Below, one piece after another: positions 17,148 to 25,688 of a DNA stretch of 64,000 bases. The position numbers and the translations under genes were made by a program. The stretch's first letter is position 1. The number at the start of each line of letters is the position of its first letter. The stretch is taken from positions 1 through 64,000 of the forward strand of contig CAYQUX010000015.1 of the NCBI GenBank assembly GCA_964420995.1, given 5' to 3'. The notes beneath the pieces were generated by a model that did not search any database, was not told the DNA's origin, and saw only the letters and a program-made list of their open reading frames with translations. The stretch comes from Leptolinea sp964420995 (lineage in GTDB: Bacteria; Chloroflexota; Anaerolineae; Anaerolineales; Anaerolineaceae).

Positions 17148-17948
17148 ATGGACAATAAAAAAGGCATTACTGAGAAATGCAGGACTCAAATAATTCAGCC
17201 AAGGATCTACGACCTGTCTGAACATTATGAGACGATAAAAGAGCGCATTAATCATAAATTGCAGAAATACATGAATTTTGATGGATTGTTTTCATTCAAT
17301 GATACCGACAGGAGCCTGGCGTTTTTGACGGAAGAATTGGTGCCATCATTTTCACATCGCAGACCTCGCGTCATGCTTTTGTTCTCAAATCCTCATCCGA
17401 ATTCTATTCGCCAGGGTATGTTTCTTTCGCCTAATTCGCGAAACCAGGAGAGTCTGTTTTGGCCTGTCATGAAGGAATCAAGTTGGATTGTTTTTTCCGA
17501 AGAGACCACACCCGAAAAACGTGCCGCTCTGTGCCTTAAGGCAGATTACCCGGGCCCATTCGATCTCATTTTTCATTGTTTTTACTCATTTCCAACAGAT
17601 TATCCGGACGATATAAAACCCATATTTGGGGATAAATTTTTCACTGAGCACATTGAACCAAATGCCCATAATGAATTAAATAAAATTGTCACAGTTACAA
17701 ACGTCGTGGCCATTGTGGTATTCAACAAAATGGTTTTCAATAAAATTTCCACAAATCAGGTTAAACAATCAATGGCAACATTGCAAAATAATGGAACCAT
17801 AATGGGCTTTCTAAATTTTGGACAAAAACAAATCCCTGTTTTTCTGACATATCCGACCGGGTGGCGATACCATAAAGATTTTATGGCATTAAAAGAAACA
17901 AGTATGAAAAGAATAGAAGCCGCGATCAATCAGAGGGATAACCATTGA
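17148..17948 (+). CDS. Hypothetical protein, possibly a divergent uracil-DNA-glycosylase-fold protein
   Basis: A 266-residue soluble protein. I do not recognise it with certainty. Residues about 75-110 (MLLFSNPHPNSIRQGMF, then SLFWPVMKES) have the layout of motif A in Mug/TDG-like DNA glycosylases (NPxxxS, G-x-F, then FW). Near the C-terminus TYPTGWRYHKDF could correspond to the leucine-loop motif. There is no obvious catalytic Asp. The codons are AT-richer than those of the neighbours. It is divergent from the namA gene. The fold assignment is inference. Confidence 0.6.
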   Translation: MDNKKGITEKCRTQIIQPRIYDLSEHYETIKERINHKLQKYMNFDGLFSFNDTDRSLAFLTEELVPSFSHRRPRVMLLFSNPHPNSIRQGMFLSPNSRNQESLFWPVMKESSWIVFSEETTPEKRAALCLKADYPGPFDLIFHCFYSFPTDYPDDIKPIFGDKFFTEHIEPNAHNELNKIVTVTNVVAIVVFNKMVFNKISTNQVKQSMATLQNNGTIMGFLNFGQKQIPVFLTYPTGWRYHKDFMALKETSMKRIEAAINQRDNH

Positions 17949-18482
17949 GTAAAAATGAGATCTTCTTTACAAAGCCGGGGGTTTTCGTTTTCGGATTAAT
18001 GGACGCATTCAAAACCGGATATTCGTTTTTTCAGGTAGATTTGTGCAGTAAGTAATCACCCAAATCAACCCCCTTTTTGCCGGATTTGAAAATGAAGTGA
18101 AACATCTGGTGAAAATGTCAATATAATGGAATTGGTTTTATTTACTATTCTGCATATCGCGGGGGCAATCCATCCAGCCTGTAAGATGTTCGGGAGGCTG
18201 ATGATGAGAATCTTTTTGAGGTCCATTGTTGCCATAATCTGTTTTGTGGTTGTTTTTGGCTGCACTTTGTCGGTTATGAAGGCAATATCCCAACGTACCA
18301 CCAGCCACCATACTCTGATGCCAACCCTGCCTGAGATGACAGTATAAAAATGGGTCGATGATGAGGTTCAGGTGGCTGTAATTGTTTTTTAAAAGAAGAT
18401 TTTCCCGTAGAACCTTAACTGAAATAAAAAGCGTCTTCTTTTGGTATTCAATCCGCTATGGTATGGAAAGGAGATATCCATT
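17949..18482. other. Intergenic region, AT-rich
   Basis: A 534-base gap. Apart from the possible small lipoprotein at 18201-18347 and the ribosome site of the next gene (AAAGGAGAT, about 18467-18475), I see no gene, RNA or clear terminator. Confidence 0.4.
18201..18347 (+). CDS. Possible small lipoprotein
   Basis: A 48-codon frame starting ATGATGAGA, preceded at four bases by GGGAGG. The product has a basic start, a hydrophobic stretch (SIVAIICFVVVFGC) ending in a Cys as in a lipobox, and a short polar tail. Small size means chance cannot be excluded. Confidence 0.35.
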   Translation: MMRIFLRSIVAIICFVVVFGCTLSVMKAISQRTTSHHTLMPTLPEMTV

Positions 18483-20246
18483 ATGTCTCATAACCACGAT
18501 CATCGGGTAACACGCCGTGAGTTCCTGAAATATTCCGGTATGGCATTGGGCGGGTTTGGGCTAACCTGCGGAAGCAGTGCAAAATTCATCGAGTTGACAG
18601 CCGTCCCCTCTTTAAAACCGGCGACTACCTCACCGATTCTTGCGGCGGGAACGGTTGCCGATTCCATTCTGGTGAACGCCAATATTGCCACCATGGACGC
18701 GAAACGTTCCACGGCAAAAGCGCTGGCTGTAAAAGATGGTTTGATTCTCGCGGTGGGTGATGAAGAAGAAATCCGCAAACTGGCGGGAGAAAACACAAAG
18801 GTTGTCAACGCGGCCGGGCGTACGGTCACTCCGGGGTTGATAGACGCACATTGTCACCTCAGTGCCTGTGGATTGATTGGCACTACCTATGTTGACCTGA
18901 GCTGGCCGGCTGTCTTCACAGTGAAAGATATGCAGGACAGATTTGCCGAGCGCATTGCCAAAACCCCGCCGGGAGAATGGGTTATTGGTTCGGGATGGAT
19001 GACGTTTGAGGGTCGCAACCCTACCAAACACGACCTTGATCCAGTATCACCAAAGCATCCTTTATTTGCCACCAACCAGGGTGGCCATATGGCGGTAGTC
19101 AACAGCCTGGCGCTGGAAATGGCGGGAATAACGTCAAAAACAAAAGATCCCGGTAACGGTCGTTTCCTGCGGGAGGAAAACAACGAACCAAATGGAACCA
19201 TTCTTAACCATCCTGCCATGGATTATTTTCGCAAGCTTTGGCCGCCCGATTTGACAAATTTGAAAACGATGGAAGCCAGCATCCTGGGGCCCCAGGCTAA
19301 ATTTGCATCCATGGGTGTCACCAGTTTTCAGGATGTCTACGCACGTGACCTTGACCGAATGCAGGCTTACTTTAACCTGGCAAAGCGCGGTGAAATGACC
19401 ATCCGCGGACAGGTGATGAATGTATTGGAATATATTCAGGAATTGAAAGGCCGCATCGGCGCTCTTGAAGCCATGCGTTTTGAAAGTGATTTTATGCATT
19501 TTGCCGGAGCGAAATTCCAGGTGGATGGCGCTCTGGAAGGATCATGTACCAGTGAACCGCACGACGGCATTGCCTGGAATATTCCCGTCTGGAAGACAAA
19601 AGACCTGAATGAAGCCGTAAAAGCATTCCATGACGCGGGATACCAGGTGGCTCTGCATACCATTGGGGATGCGGCCGTTGATATGGCGCTGGACGCGATA
19701 GAAAACGCCATGAATGGCAATCCGCGACCTGACCCGCGCCACCGAATTGAACACGCAGTCATAAATTCAGACCGCGCATTACAAAGGACAAAAGATCTGG
19801 GTGTTGTGATATCCACCCAACCAACCATGATCCGTGCTTTTGGCGACGCGACTGAACGCATCTGGGGGGAAGAGCGCATGCAGCGCATGGTCCCCACCCG
19901 TACCTGGTTGAACATGGGTATTCCGGTTTGCCTGAGTTCCGATGCCCCATCCATGCCCTGGTGGGACCCGCCATCAACCCTGTTCGCCAGCATTGTGCGG
20001 GCAACCGCATCGAAAAAAAAGGTCAGTCCCGAACAGGCAATGACCATGGAAGAGGCGATGTATGCCCATACCTATGCGGGAGCATACGCCGATTTCTCGG
20101 AAAATAAGAAAGGATCACTTGAACCGGGGAAATTTGCGGACCTGGTCATATGGCATGACAATCCGTATACAACGGCTGTTCAAGATATTCCAAAATTAAC
20201 GATAGACATGACGGTGGTCGGCGGAAAAGTTGTGTATCAGGCTTGA
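18483..20246 (+). CDS. Tat-exported amidohydrolase (YtcJ-like, Amidohydrolase_3)
   Basis: A 587-residue metal-dependent hydrolase. It begins with a twin-arginine signal (RREFLK at 11-16, then a Gly/Ala-rich hydrophobic stretch), so it is exported folded. The metal site shows DAHCH (His-x-His), later HTIGDAA and RIEHA, and SSDAP (Asp). VADSILVNANIATMD and the closing EPGKFADLVIWHDNPY are the flanking beta-sandwich typical of YtcJ-type enzymes. The ATG at 18483 follows AAAGGAGAT; an earlier in-frame codon at 18441 would place residues before the Tat motif. Substrate unknown, perhaps an N-acyl or cyclic amide. Confidence 0.9.
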   Translation: MSHNHDHRVTRREFLKYSGMALGGFGLTCGSSAKFIELTAVPSLKPATTSPILAAGTVADSILVNANIATMDAKRSTAKALAVKDGLILAVGDEEEIRKLAGENTKVVNAAGRTVTPGLIDAHCHLSACGLIGTTYVDLSWPAVFTVKDMQDRFAERIAKTPPGEWVIGSGWMTFEGRNPTKHDLDPVSPKHPLFATNQGGHMAVVNSLALEMAGITSKTKDPGNGRFLREENNEPNGTILNHPAMDYFRKLWPPDLTNLKTMEASILGPQAKFASMGVTSFQDVYARDLDRMQAYFNLAKRGEMTIRGQVMNVLEYIQELKGRIGALEAMRFESDFMHFAGAKFQVDGALEGSCTSEPHDGIAWNIPVWKTKDLNEAVKAFHDAGYQVALHTIGDAAVDMALDAIENAMNGNPRPDPRHRIEHAVINSDRALQRTKDLGVVISTQPTMIRAFGDATERIWGEERMQRMVPTRTWLNMGIPVCLSSDAPSMPWWDPPSTLFASIVRATASKKKVSPEQAMTMEEAMYAHTYAGAYADFSENKKGSLEPGKFADLVIWHDNPYTTAVQDIPKLTIDMTVVGGKVVYQA

Positions 20247-20278
20247 CCGTTCAGTACTTGACTGTAAGAACTGTTAGA

Positions 20279-20309
20279 ATCTGGATGTTTCGAAAACATC
20301 CAGATTTTT
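20279..20309 (+). terminator. Intrinsic terminator of the amidohydrolase gene
   Basis: Perfect 12-base stem ATCTGGATGTTT / AAACATCCAGAT with a three-base loop, followed by five T. It falls before the true start of the next gene and helps fix that start. Confidence 0.85.
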
Positions 20310-20338
20310 GTATGTATTCCCAAAACAATGAGGATTTA

Positions 20339-20761
20339 ATGGGTATCGGGGTATTCACTGACAGAGGAATCCAACCGGAACAGGCTGACATTCAAAAAAC
20401 AATAGGCATCCGTTTCGATTTGTGGGAATTACTGCTGACACATATACGCTCCACCTATTCCCCAAAGGAGGATATTAAATTCCTTTATGGGAAAAATTAT
20501 GGCTGGGCGTACCGGTTTCAGGTAAAAGGACGGTTGTTGACGGCGCTGTATCCAACCAATGGCGGCTTCACGGTGCAGATCATTTTAAATCCCGACGGCG
20601 TTGAAATCACGCGTTCCATATCAACAGGGCAAAATGTGCAGAAGGCCATAGAGGATGCCAATCCGTACCCCGAAGGCCGCTGGTTGTTTATACCGGTGGA
20701 AAGCCCGGCTGACCTGGAAGATATTTATCGGCTGCTGGAGTTGAAAACCGCGAAGAATTGA
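20339..20761 (+). CDS. DUF3788 family protein
   Basis: A 140-residue soluble protein. The family pattern is visible: LWELLLTHIRSTYSPKED, GKNYGWAYRFQVKGRLLTAL, then a Phe-Val-x-Ile strand, NPYPEGRWLFIPVES and DLEDIYRLLELK at the end. DUF3788 proteins have no proven role. The ATG at 20339 is chosen because GAGGA precedes it and the longer frame from 20243 would include the upstream terminator. It is convergent with holB, 13 bases away. Confidence 0.8.
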   Translation: MGIGVFTDRGIQPEQADIQKTIGIRFDLWELLLTHIRSTYSPKEDIKFLYGKNYGWAYRFQVKGRLLTALYPTNGGFTVQIILNPDGVEITRSISTGQNVQKAIEDANPYPEGRWLFIPVESPADLEDIYRLLELKTAKN

Positions 20762-20774
20762 CCCGATACAGGAA

Positions 20775-21800
20775 TTAATTCAGGTTGACCTTCGGCAGTG
20801 TCATTACCTGTGCTTCGATGAGCAGTTGAATATTGGCATTGCCCAACCGGTTGGACGTGGTTTCCAGCCGGCTGATCTGTGCGCCGGCTTCCGAGGCATT
20901 CACCGACCCGGCCAGTGTTTCAATCTGAAGACGGTAATCCACATTGGCGATCTCATCCCCCAGACCGCTGGATTGCAGTAGCACATCGCGCCACAGGCTT
21001 TGCCAGAAAATAAACCCTTCCCGCAGGCGCATGCGCAGCAGGTCTCGTTCTTCTTTATTATTGTTCTTTAGCTTGACCTGTTTTTCGACAAAATCAAAAC
21101 GTTGTGCCAGTGATTCCCCCAACAACGTCAGCAGGTGATCCATCCACTGGTGGCGATTGGCATTCAGACTGCTTTCGCCCTGCAGATTGAGGGCGACGCC
21201 CGGCCTGCCACCGCTTATGCGCGCGAGGTGGTGCGCCTCATCGGGTGGTATCGCCCGTCTTTCGGCCAGTTGATTCGCCAGCTCTTCCACGGCCAGCGGG
21301 CGCAGACGCAACAATTCACAACGGCTGACAATGGTGGGGAGCAGATTTTCCGGGGTGTCGGCTGTCAACAGCAGGATCGATCTGCCCGGAGCCTCCTCTA
21401 ATGTTTTCAGGAGGGCATTCTGGGCATTCTCATTGGCTTCCTGAAAACGCAGCATGATGGCGATGCGCCGGTTGGCTTCATACGGAGTCAATGAAAGTGT
21501 GTGCTGCAATTCTCGCACCGCGTCAACTTTCAAATCACCGCCGATGGTTTCCGCCTGCACAATGGCCATGTCCGGGAACTGCTGCTGCAGGGTCATCCGG
21601 CAGGGCCGGCATTCTCCACAGAATTCACCCGGCGCCGGAGGATGCTGACAGACCAAAGCCTGGGCGAAGCGCATAGCCAGAGTGCGTTTACCCACACCGG
21701 CTGGCCCGGTGAAAAGGTAGGCGTGCCGCACCCCACCACCGCGAATGTGTTCGCCCAGCAGGTGAACAGCCCAATCGTGACCCATTAAATTCCATGACAT
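20775..21800 (-). CDS. holB: DNA polymerase III subunit delta'
   Basis: Clamp-loader subunit (341 residues) of the AAA+ family. It shows GPAGVGKRT (Walker A), a zinc module made of ALVCQHP and FCGECRPC, LKTLEEAPG (the SRC-region helix) and TIVSRCELLRLRPL. Because it is single-copy and zinc-bearing, either delta' or the ATPase subunit is possible, but the divergence and short C-terminus favour delta'. The ATG at 21800 is preferred to the 33-base longer frame; no clear ribosome site is seen, and an in-frame ATG at 21785 is the alternative. It is divergent from pcrA, with start codons 43 bases apart. Confidence 0.85.
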   Translation of the reverse strand: MSWNLMGHDWAVHLLGEHIRGGGVRHAYLFTGPAGVGKRTLAMRFAQALVCQHPPAPGEFCGECRPCRMTLQQQFPDMAIVQAETIGGDLKVDAVRELQHTLSLTPYEANRRIAIMLRFQEANENAQNALLKTLEEAPGRSILLLTADTPENLLPTIVSRCELLRLRPLAVEELANQLAERRAIPPDEAHHLARISGGRPGVALNLQGESSLNANRHQWMDHLLTLLGESLAQRFDFVEKQVKLKNNNKEERDLLRMRLREGFIFWQSLWRDVLLQSSGLGDEIANVDYRLQIETLAGSVNASEAGAQISRLETTSNRLGNANIQLLIEAQVMTLPKVNLN

Positions 21801-21828
21801 AGACTGAAATTCTACCCGATTCCTGCGG

Positions 21829-21834
21829 TACAAT
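21829..21834 (+). promoter_or_regulatory. -10 box of pcrA, near-leaderless
   Basis: TACAAT lies nine bases before the pcrA ATG at 21844 and there is no Shine-Dalgarno, so the transcript should begin within a few bases of the start codon. Confidence 0.5.
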
Positions 21835-21843
21835 CAGCCCGCT

Positions 21844-24081
21844 ATGACACCCAATACTGACTTTCTTTCTGGATTAAATGAACAACAAAAGATGGCCGTC
21901 ACCGCGCAGCCCGGGCACATCCTGGTGCTGGCCGGTCCTGGTTCGGGCAAGACGCGCGTATTGACCCACCGCATCGCCTACCTGATCACCCGGTACCACC
22001 TGCCCCCGTCCAACATTCTGGCGGTCACGTTTACCAACAAAGCGGCCCGCGTGATGGAAAGCCGGTTGGAAGACCTGCTGGGCGAAAAACCGCAGGGCAT
22101 CTGGCTGGGAACGTTCCATGCCATCTGCGCGCGAATTCTGCGGCGCGAAGCGGAACACCTGAATTTCTCCTCCAATTTTGTGATCTATGATGAAGATGAC
22201 CAGCAAAGCCTGGTAAAACTGGCGCTGCGGGAATTGAATATTGATGAGAAACTGTACAAGGCGGCCAGTATTCGAAATGCCATCTCGTCTGCTAAAAATA
22301 ATATGCAGACTCCCGAAGACCTGACCTCACGCACGTACCGGGAAGAAGTCAACCTGCGGGTGTACCGCCGCTACCAGGAATTGCTGCGGATCAACAATGC
22401 GCTGGACTTTGATGACCTGCTGAACGAAGTGGTCAACCTGTTGAATAAAAATGAATCAGTCAGGGAACGTTACAGTCGCCGCTTCGGAGAGATCCTGGTG
22501 GATGAATTTCAGGATACCAACACAGCCCAGTACCAGATGCTGCAGAACCTCTCTGTAAGCCAGAACAGCCTGTTCGTGGTGGGCGACGAAGACCAATCCA
22601 TCTATCGCTGGCGCGGCGCGGATTACCGCAATGTGCAATCCTTTGAGCGTGATTTTTCTGGCTGCCAGAAAATTTTGCTGGAACAAAATTACCGATCCAC
22701 CCAGACTGTGCTTGATGTAGCCCGCGCGGTGATCGACCGCAATTCAAACCGCACCCCTAAACGTCTATTCTCTGATAATGGCAAAGGGGAGGCCATCACC
22801 CTGTTTGAATCACAGGATGATAAACAGGAAGCCGAATACGTCACCGATACCATTCGACAGAATATTCGGGCACAAAAATGGAAGGGCAGCCAGGTGGCGG
22901 TGATGTACCGCACCAATGCACAGTCCCGTCTGCTTGAAGAGGCTTTTCTGCGCGCCAACCTGCCATACCGGCTGGTGGGCGCACAGCGCTTCTACGGCCG
23001 GCGTGAGGTTAAGGATATGATTGCCTATCTGCGCCTGATCTTCAACCTGAAGGATGAGGTCAGCCTGACTCGGGTGATCAACGTGCCGGGGCGCGGAATT
23101 GGGGAAAAGACAATATCCACCCTTCAACAGCAAGCCCACGAGGCGGGAATTTCTGCGGGTGAGCTGCTGATTGACCTGGGCAAACACGGGCAGCAATCCC
23201 CGCATTTTGGCGCGTTTTCCGGCCGCACGGCGTTAAACCTGACCGATTTTGGCGCGAACCTGCTGGCCTGGTGTGATGCGCTGTCCAAAGGAATGCCGCT
23301 CTCCCGTCTGTTCGGGCGGGTACTCGAAGATACTGCCTACCAGGAATACATAGACGATCCCAGCGAGGAAGGCCATCAGCGTTGGGAAAATGTGCTGGAG
23401 CTTGAGAAACTGGCTTCAGAATATGATGACCGCGGTATTGAGGAATTTCTGGAACGCCTGGCACTGGTTTCTGACCAGGACACACTGGCCGAAGGAATGG
23501 ACGCGCCAACGTTGTTGACTCTGCACGCGGCAAAGGGATTGGAATTTCCCGTGGTGTTCATCACCGGCCTGGATGACGGTCTGCTTCCGCACAGCCGGTC
23601 ATTGGACGACCCGGAGGAAATGGCGGAGGAACGACGGCTGTTGTATGTGGGCATAACCCGCGCCAAAGATCGAGTCTATCTAACCCGTGCCGATCGGCGC
23701 AGCACCTTTGGCGGGTATGATGACACCACTCCGTCCCGGTTTTTGCGAGACATTCCCTCTGCGCTTTTGATTCAGCAGGGTCTGGTTTCATCCAGTCGTG
23801 CAGGACGCCCTTCCATGAGCCTTCGAAAAGAAAGTTATGCCAACTGGAATACACCCTCACCCGCATATGGCTCTTTCAAACCGACACCCCGGCAGGAAAA
23901 GCCGCAGGTTGAGCAGCGCTTCCCGGCCAACTGCCGTGTAAAACATGAGGTGTGGGGCGAAGGTCTGGTGGTAAAGAGTGTGCTCGAAGACGGCGATGAA
24001 ACCGTGGATGTTTTCTTTGACAGCGTAGGCTTCAAACGCCTGGCCGCGTCACTTGCCAGGCTTGAAATCGTTAAGAATTAG
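21844..24081 (+). CDS. pcrA: ATP-dependent DNA helicase PcrA/UvrD
   Basis: A 745-residue superfamily 1A 3'-5' helicase used in repair, replication restart and removal of RecA filaments. It starts with the Q-motif LNEQQKMAV (11-19) and Walker A GPGSGKTR (31-38). Then come TFTNKAARVM (Ia), VDEFQDTN (II), GDEDQSIYRWRGAD (III), LEQNYRST (IV), TLHAAKGLEFPVVF (V) and RRLLYVGITRAKD (VI). The C-terminus has the PcrA-type tudor-like module (VKHEVWGEGLVVK) that binds RNA polymerase in known members. Length is typical of the family. Confidence 0.96.
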   Translation: MTPNTDFLSGLNEQQKMAVTAQPGHILVLAGPGSGKTRVLTHRIAYLITRYHLPPSNILAVTFTNKAARVMESRLEDLLGEKPQGIWLGTFHAICARILRREAEHLNFSSNFVIYDEDDQQSLVKLALRELNIDEKLYKAASIRNAISSAKNNMQTPEDLTSRTYREEVNLRVYRRYQELLRINNALDFDDLLNEVVNLLNKNESVRERYSRRFGEILVDEFQDTNTAQYQMLQNLSVSQNSLFVVGDEDQSIYRWRGADYRNVQSFERDFSGCQKILLEQNYRSTQTVLDVARAVIDRNSNRTPKRLFSDNGKGEAITLFESQDDKQEAEYVTDTIRQNIRAQKWKGSQVAVMYRTNAQSRLLEEAFLRANLPYRLVGAQRFYGRREVKDMIAYLRLIFNLKDEVSLTRVINVPGRGIGEKTISTLQQQAHEAGISAGELLIDLGKHGQQSPHFGAFSGRTALNLTDFGANLLAWCDALSKGMPLSRLFGRVLEDTAYQEYIDDPSEEGHQRWENVLELEKLASEYDDRGIEEFLERLALVSDQDTLAEGMDAPTLLTLHAAKGLEFPVVFITGLDDGLLPHSRSLDDPEEMAEERRLLYVGITRAKDRVYLTRADRRSTFGGYDDTTPSRFLRDIPSALLIQQGLVSSSRAGRPSMSLRKESYANWNTPSPAYGSFKPTPRQEKPQVEQRFPANCRVKHEVWGEGLVVKSVLEDGDETVDVFFDSVGFKRLAASLARLEIVKN

Positions 24082-24230
24082 ATTTTCAAACACAGCTCAA
24101 AATACATAACGGCGTGAGCCTTTTCAAGAGACCGCAAATTAAGCTCCAATAATTCGCACATTTGGGGATGGAAAGATGGGTGTCTTCTCTACCTGAATGA
24201 TGCTTGTCCAGTTACAAGAGCGTAAATAAT

Positions 24231-24270
24231 CCCCCCCTTGACCGGTGCTTTTCCGGTCAGAAAGGGGGGG
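24231..24270. terminator. Strong hairpin between convergent genes
   Basis: A two-part stem: an outer CCCCCCCTT / AAGGGGGGG and an inner GACCGG / CCGGTC. It lies between the convergent pcrA and lipoprotein genes. The T-tracts are poor on both sides, so termination is inferred from position and stability. Confidence 0.55.
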
Positions 24271-24273
24271 ATT

Positions 24274-25092
24274 CTAAGGCACTGCGTCAACGATGTATTC
24301 CAGGAATACACCATATCCCTGCAGGGCTTGAGCCACACCCATCATCTCCACTATGCTCGGCCCTCGCGGCTGACCGACCATCCCGCTCAAGAGGTTCATC
24401 TCCGTGGGGATGCGCGTGTAGTAGCTATCGTTCCATAGGCGCTGCATGACCGGGCTGAAGAATCCCGGCCGCTGGAACCCCTCATCCTGTGGGTTCTTTG
24501 CCACCATGTATCGAACACTGACAGGTTTGCCGATCAGTCCGGCAAGATACGCTCGGGTCTCTTCTTCAGAAGTCACCAATCCGGACGCGTATCCGCTCCA
24601 CTGTCCGCCAATGGAGAAATCTGTGATTCCCAGACCGACTTCGGGTCCCATTCCGCCCTGATAAACCAGAACCGAACAGTACCCGGTTCCGGCCCAGTCT
24701 GCAGATTTCGCGGCAAAGGGGTACTCGCCAATTAAAAGCATCTTTTGCCAGGTTACCGCATGAGCGAACTCGTTATTGTAGTCCGTGGTCGAGGAGGTCA
24801 GATTCTCTTCGCCAAACTCATCCAGGAAAGCCTGCCAGGCGTCCCGTAATGTGGAGAAACCTTCGCGCTGTAAATACCCTTCCACAATTTGCCCGCCGGT
24901 TGTCGTATCCAGGCAGGATGGCACCAGCGTGTTGGGATCCGCTGTGGGCGGCAGGGTGATGGTAGCCGTAGGCAAGGGGATGGGTGTTAAGGTAGGAACA
25001 TCTGTTGAAACCGGTATTATTTCAACGGATTCAAATGATGAACAGGAGGAAAGGATGATTAGGATCACGAAGAAAACAAGCACGTTCCTCAT
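24274..25092 (-). CDS. Hypothetical lipoprotein
   Basis: A 272-residue exported protein. A signal peptide ends in the lipobox ILSSC, so it should be lipid-anchored, and is followed by a Thr/Pro-rich linker (about 28-50). The remaining domain has Trp/Tyr-rich segments (WQKMLLIGEYPFA and SVLVYQGGMGPEVG) and is unrecognised. A TATAAT box (25104-25099 on the minus strand) lies six bases before the ATG and there is no ribosome site, so the transcript is probably leaderless. Function unknown. Confidence 0.75.
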   Translation of the reverse strand: MRNVLVFFVILIILSSCSSFESVEIIPVSTDVPTLTPIPLPTATITLPPTADPNTLVPSCLDTTTGGQIVEGYLQREGFSTLRDAWQAFLDEFGEENLTSSTTDYNNEFAHAVTWQKMLLIGEYPFAAKSADWAGTGYCSVLVYQGGMGPEVGLGITDFSIGGQWSGYASGLVTSEEETRAYLAGLIGKPVSVRYMVAKNPQDEGFQRPGFFSPVMQRLWNDSYYTRIPTEMNLLSGMVGQPRGPSIVEMMGVAQALQGYGVFLEYIVDAVP

Positions 25093-25143
25093 AATGTGAT
25101 TATATCTTCCTGCTCTTTTTTTGCCGAAAGTTTTTACCCCGAT

Positions 25144-25171
25144 TTGTCGATCATTGGTAAATCAGTATAAT
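25144..25171 (+). promoter_or_regulatory. Promoter of the LysM gene
   Basis: TTGTCG (25144-25149), 16-base spacer, TATAAT (25166-25171), then an AGAAAGG ribosome site before the ATG at 25205. Confidence 0.6.
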
Positions 25172-25204
25172 GAAAGAACATAATAATTAGAAGAAAGGTT
25201 TGCC

Positions 25205-25675
25205 ATGTCTCCTGAAGAGAAAAAGAAGAACATTCTTGATTCAGCCATTGATCTTATAACAGATCGCGACGAAAAAGCGGCTGCCGCCGCTGCCGCCGCC
25301 AAAGCCGCCGCCGACGCCAAAGCAGCCGCTGACGCGAAAGCCGCAGCAGAAGCCAAGGCGAAAGCCGATGCGGAAGCCAAAGCCAAAGCGGAGGCTGATG
25401 CCAAAGCGAAAAAAGAAGCGGAAGACCGGGCTGCCGCCCTGGCCAGAGCAGAAGCTCAGACCAAGGCTTTTGAAGAGACCAAAGCCGCTGCTGACGCCAT
25501 CCTGACCACTCACACGGTGCACGCCGGCGAGACGTTAAGCGGTATCGCCCTCAAGTACTATGGCCATGCCACACCCCCCTATTGGAACAAGATCAAAGAC
25601 GCCAACAAAGCACTGATTGATTCTCATAAGGGTAATATTCTTGCCGGCGACAAACTGGTCATTCCAAAGCCGTAA
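25205..25675 (+). CDS. Ala-rich helical protein with C-terminal LysM domain
   Basis: A 156-residue protein. Residues about 20-95 are an extreme Ala/Lys/Glu/Asp repeat (AAADAKAAADAKAAAEAKAK and variants) that should form a long charged helix or coiled coil. The C-terminal 55 residues are a LysM domain (HTVHAGETLSGIALKYYG, then NILAGDKLVIPKP). LysM usually binds peptidoglycan-type glycans, but no signal peptide or membrane segment is present here. Such cytoplasmic LysM proteins (BON/LysM-like) are known but poorly understood. It lies 13 bases before the next gene, so the two are probably co-transcribed. Confidence 0.85.
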   Translation: MSPEEKKKNILDSAIDLITDRDEKAAAAAAAAKAAADAKAAADAKAAAEAKAKADAEAKAKAEADAKAKKEAEDRAAALARAEAQTKAFEETKAAADAILTTHTVHAGETLSGIALKYYGHATPPYWNKIKDANKALIDSHKGNILAGDKLVIPKP

Positions 25676-25688
25676 TTGAGGGTGTGAA

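Noticed and set aside
20243..20338. Upstream extension of the DUF3788 gene
   Set aside because: It would include the intrinsic terminator at 20279-20309, and the family pattern begins after the ATG at 20339.
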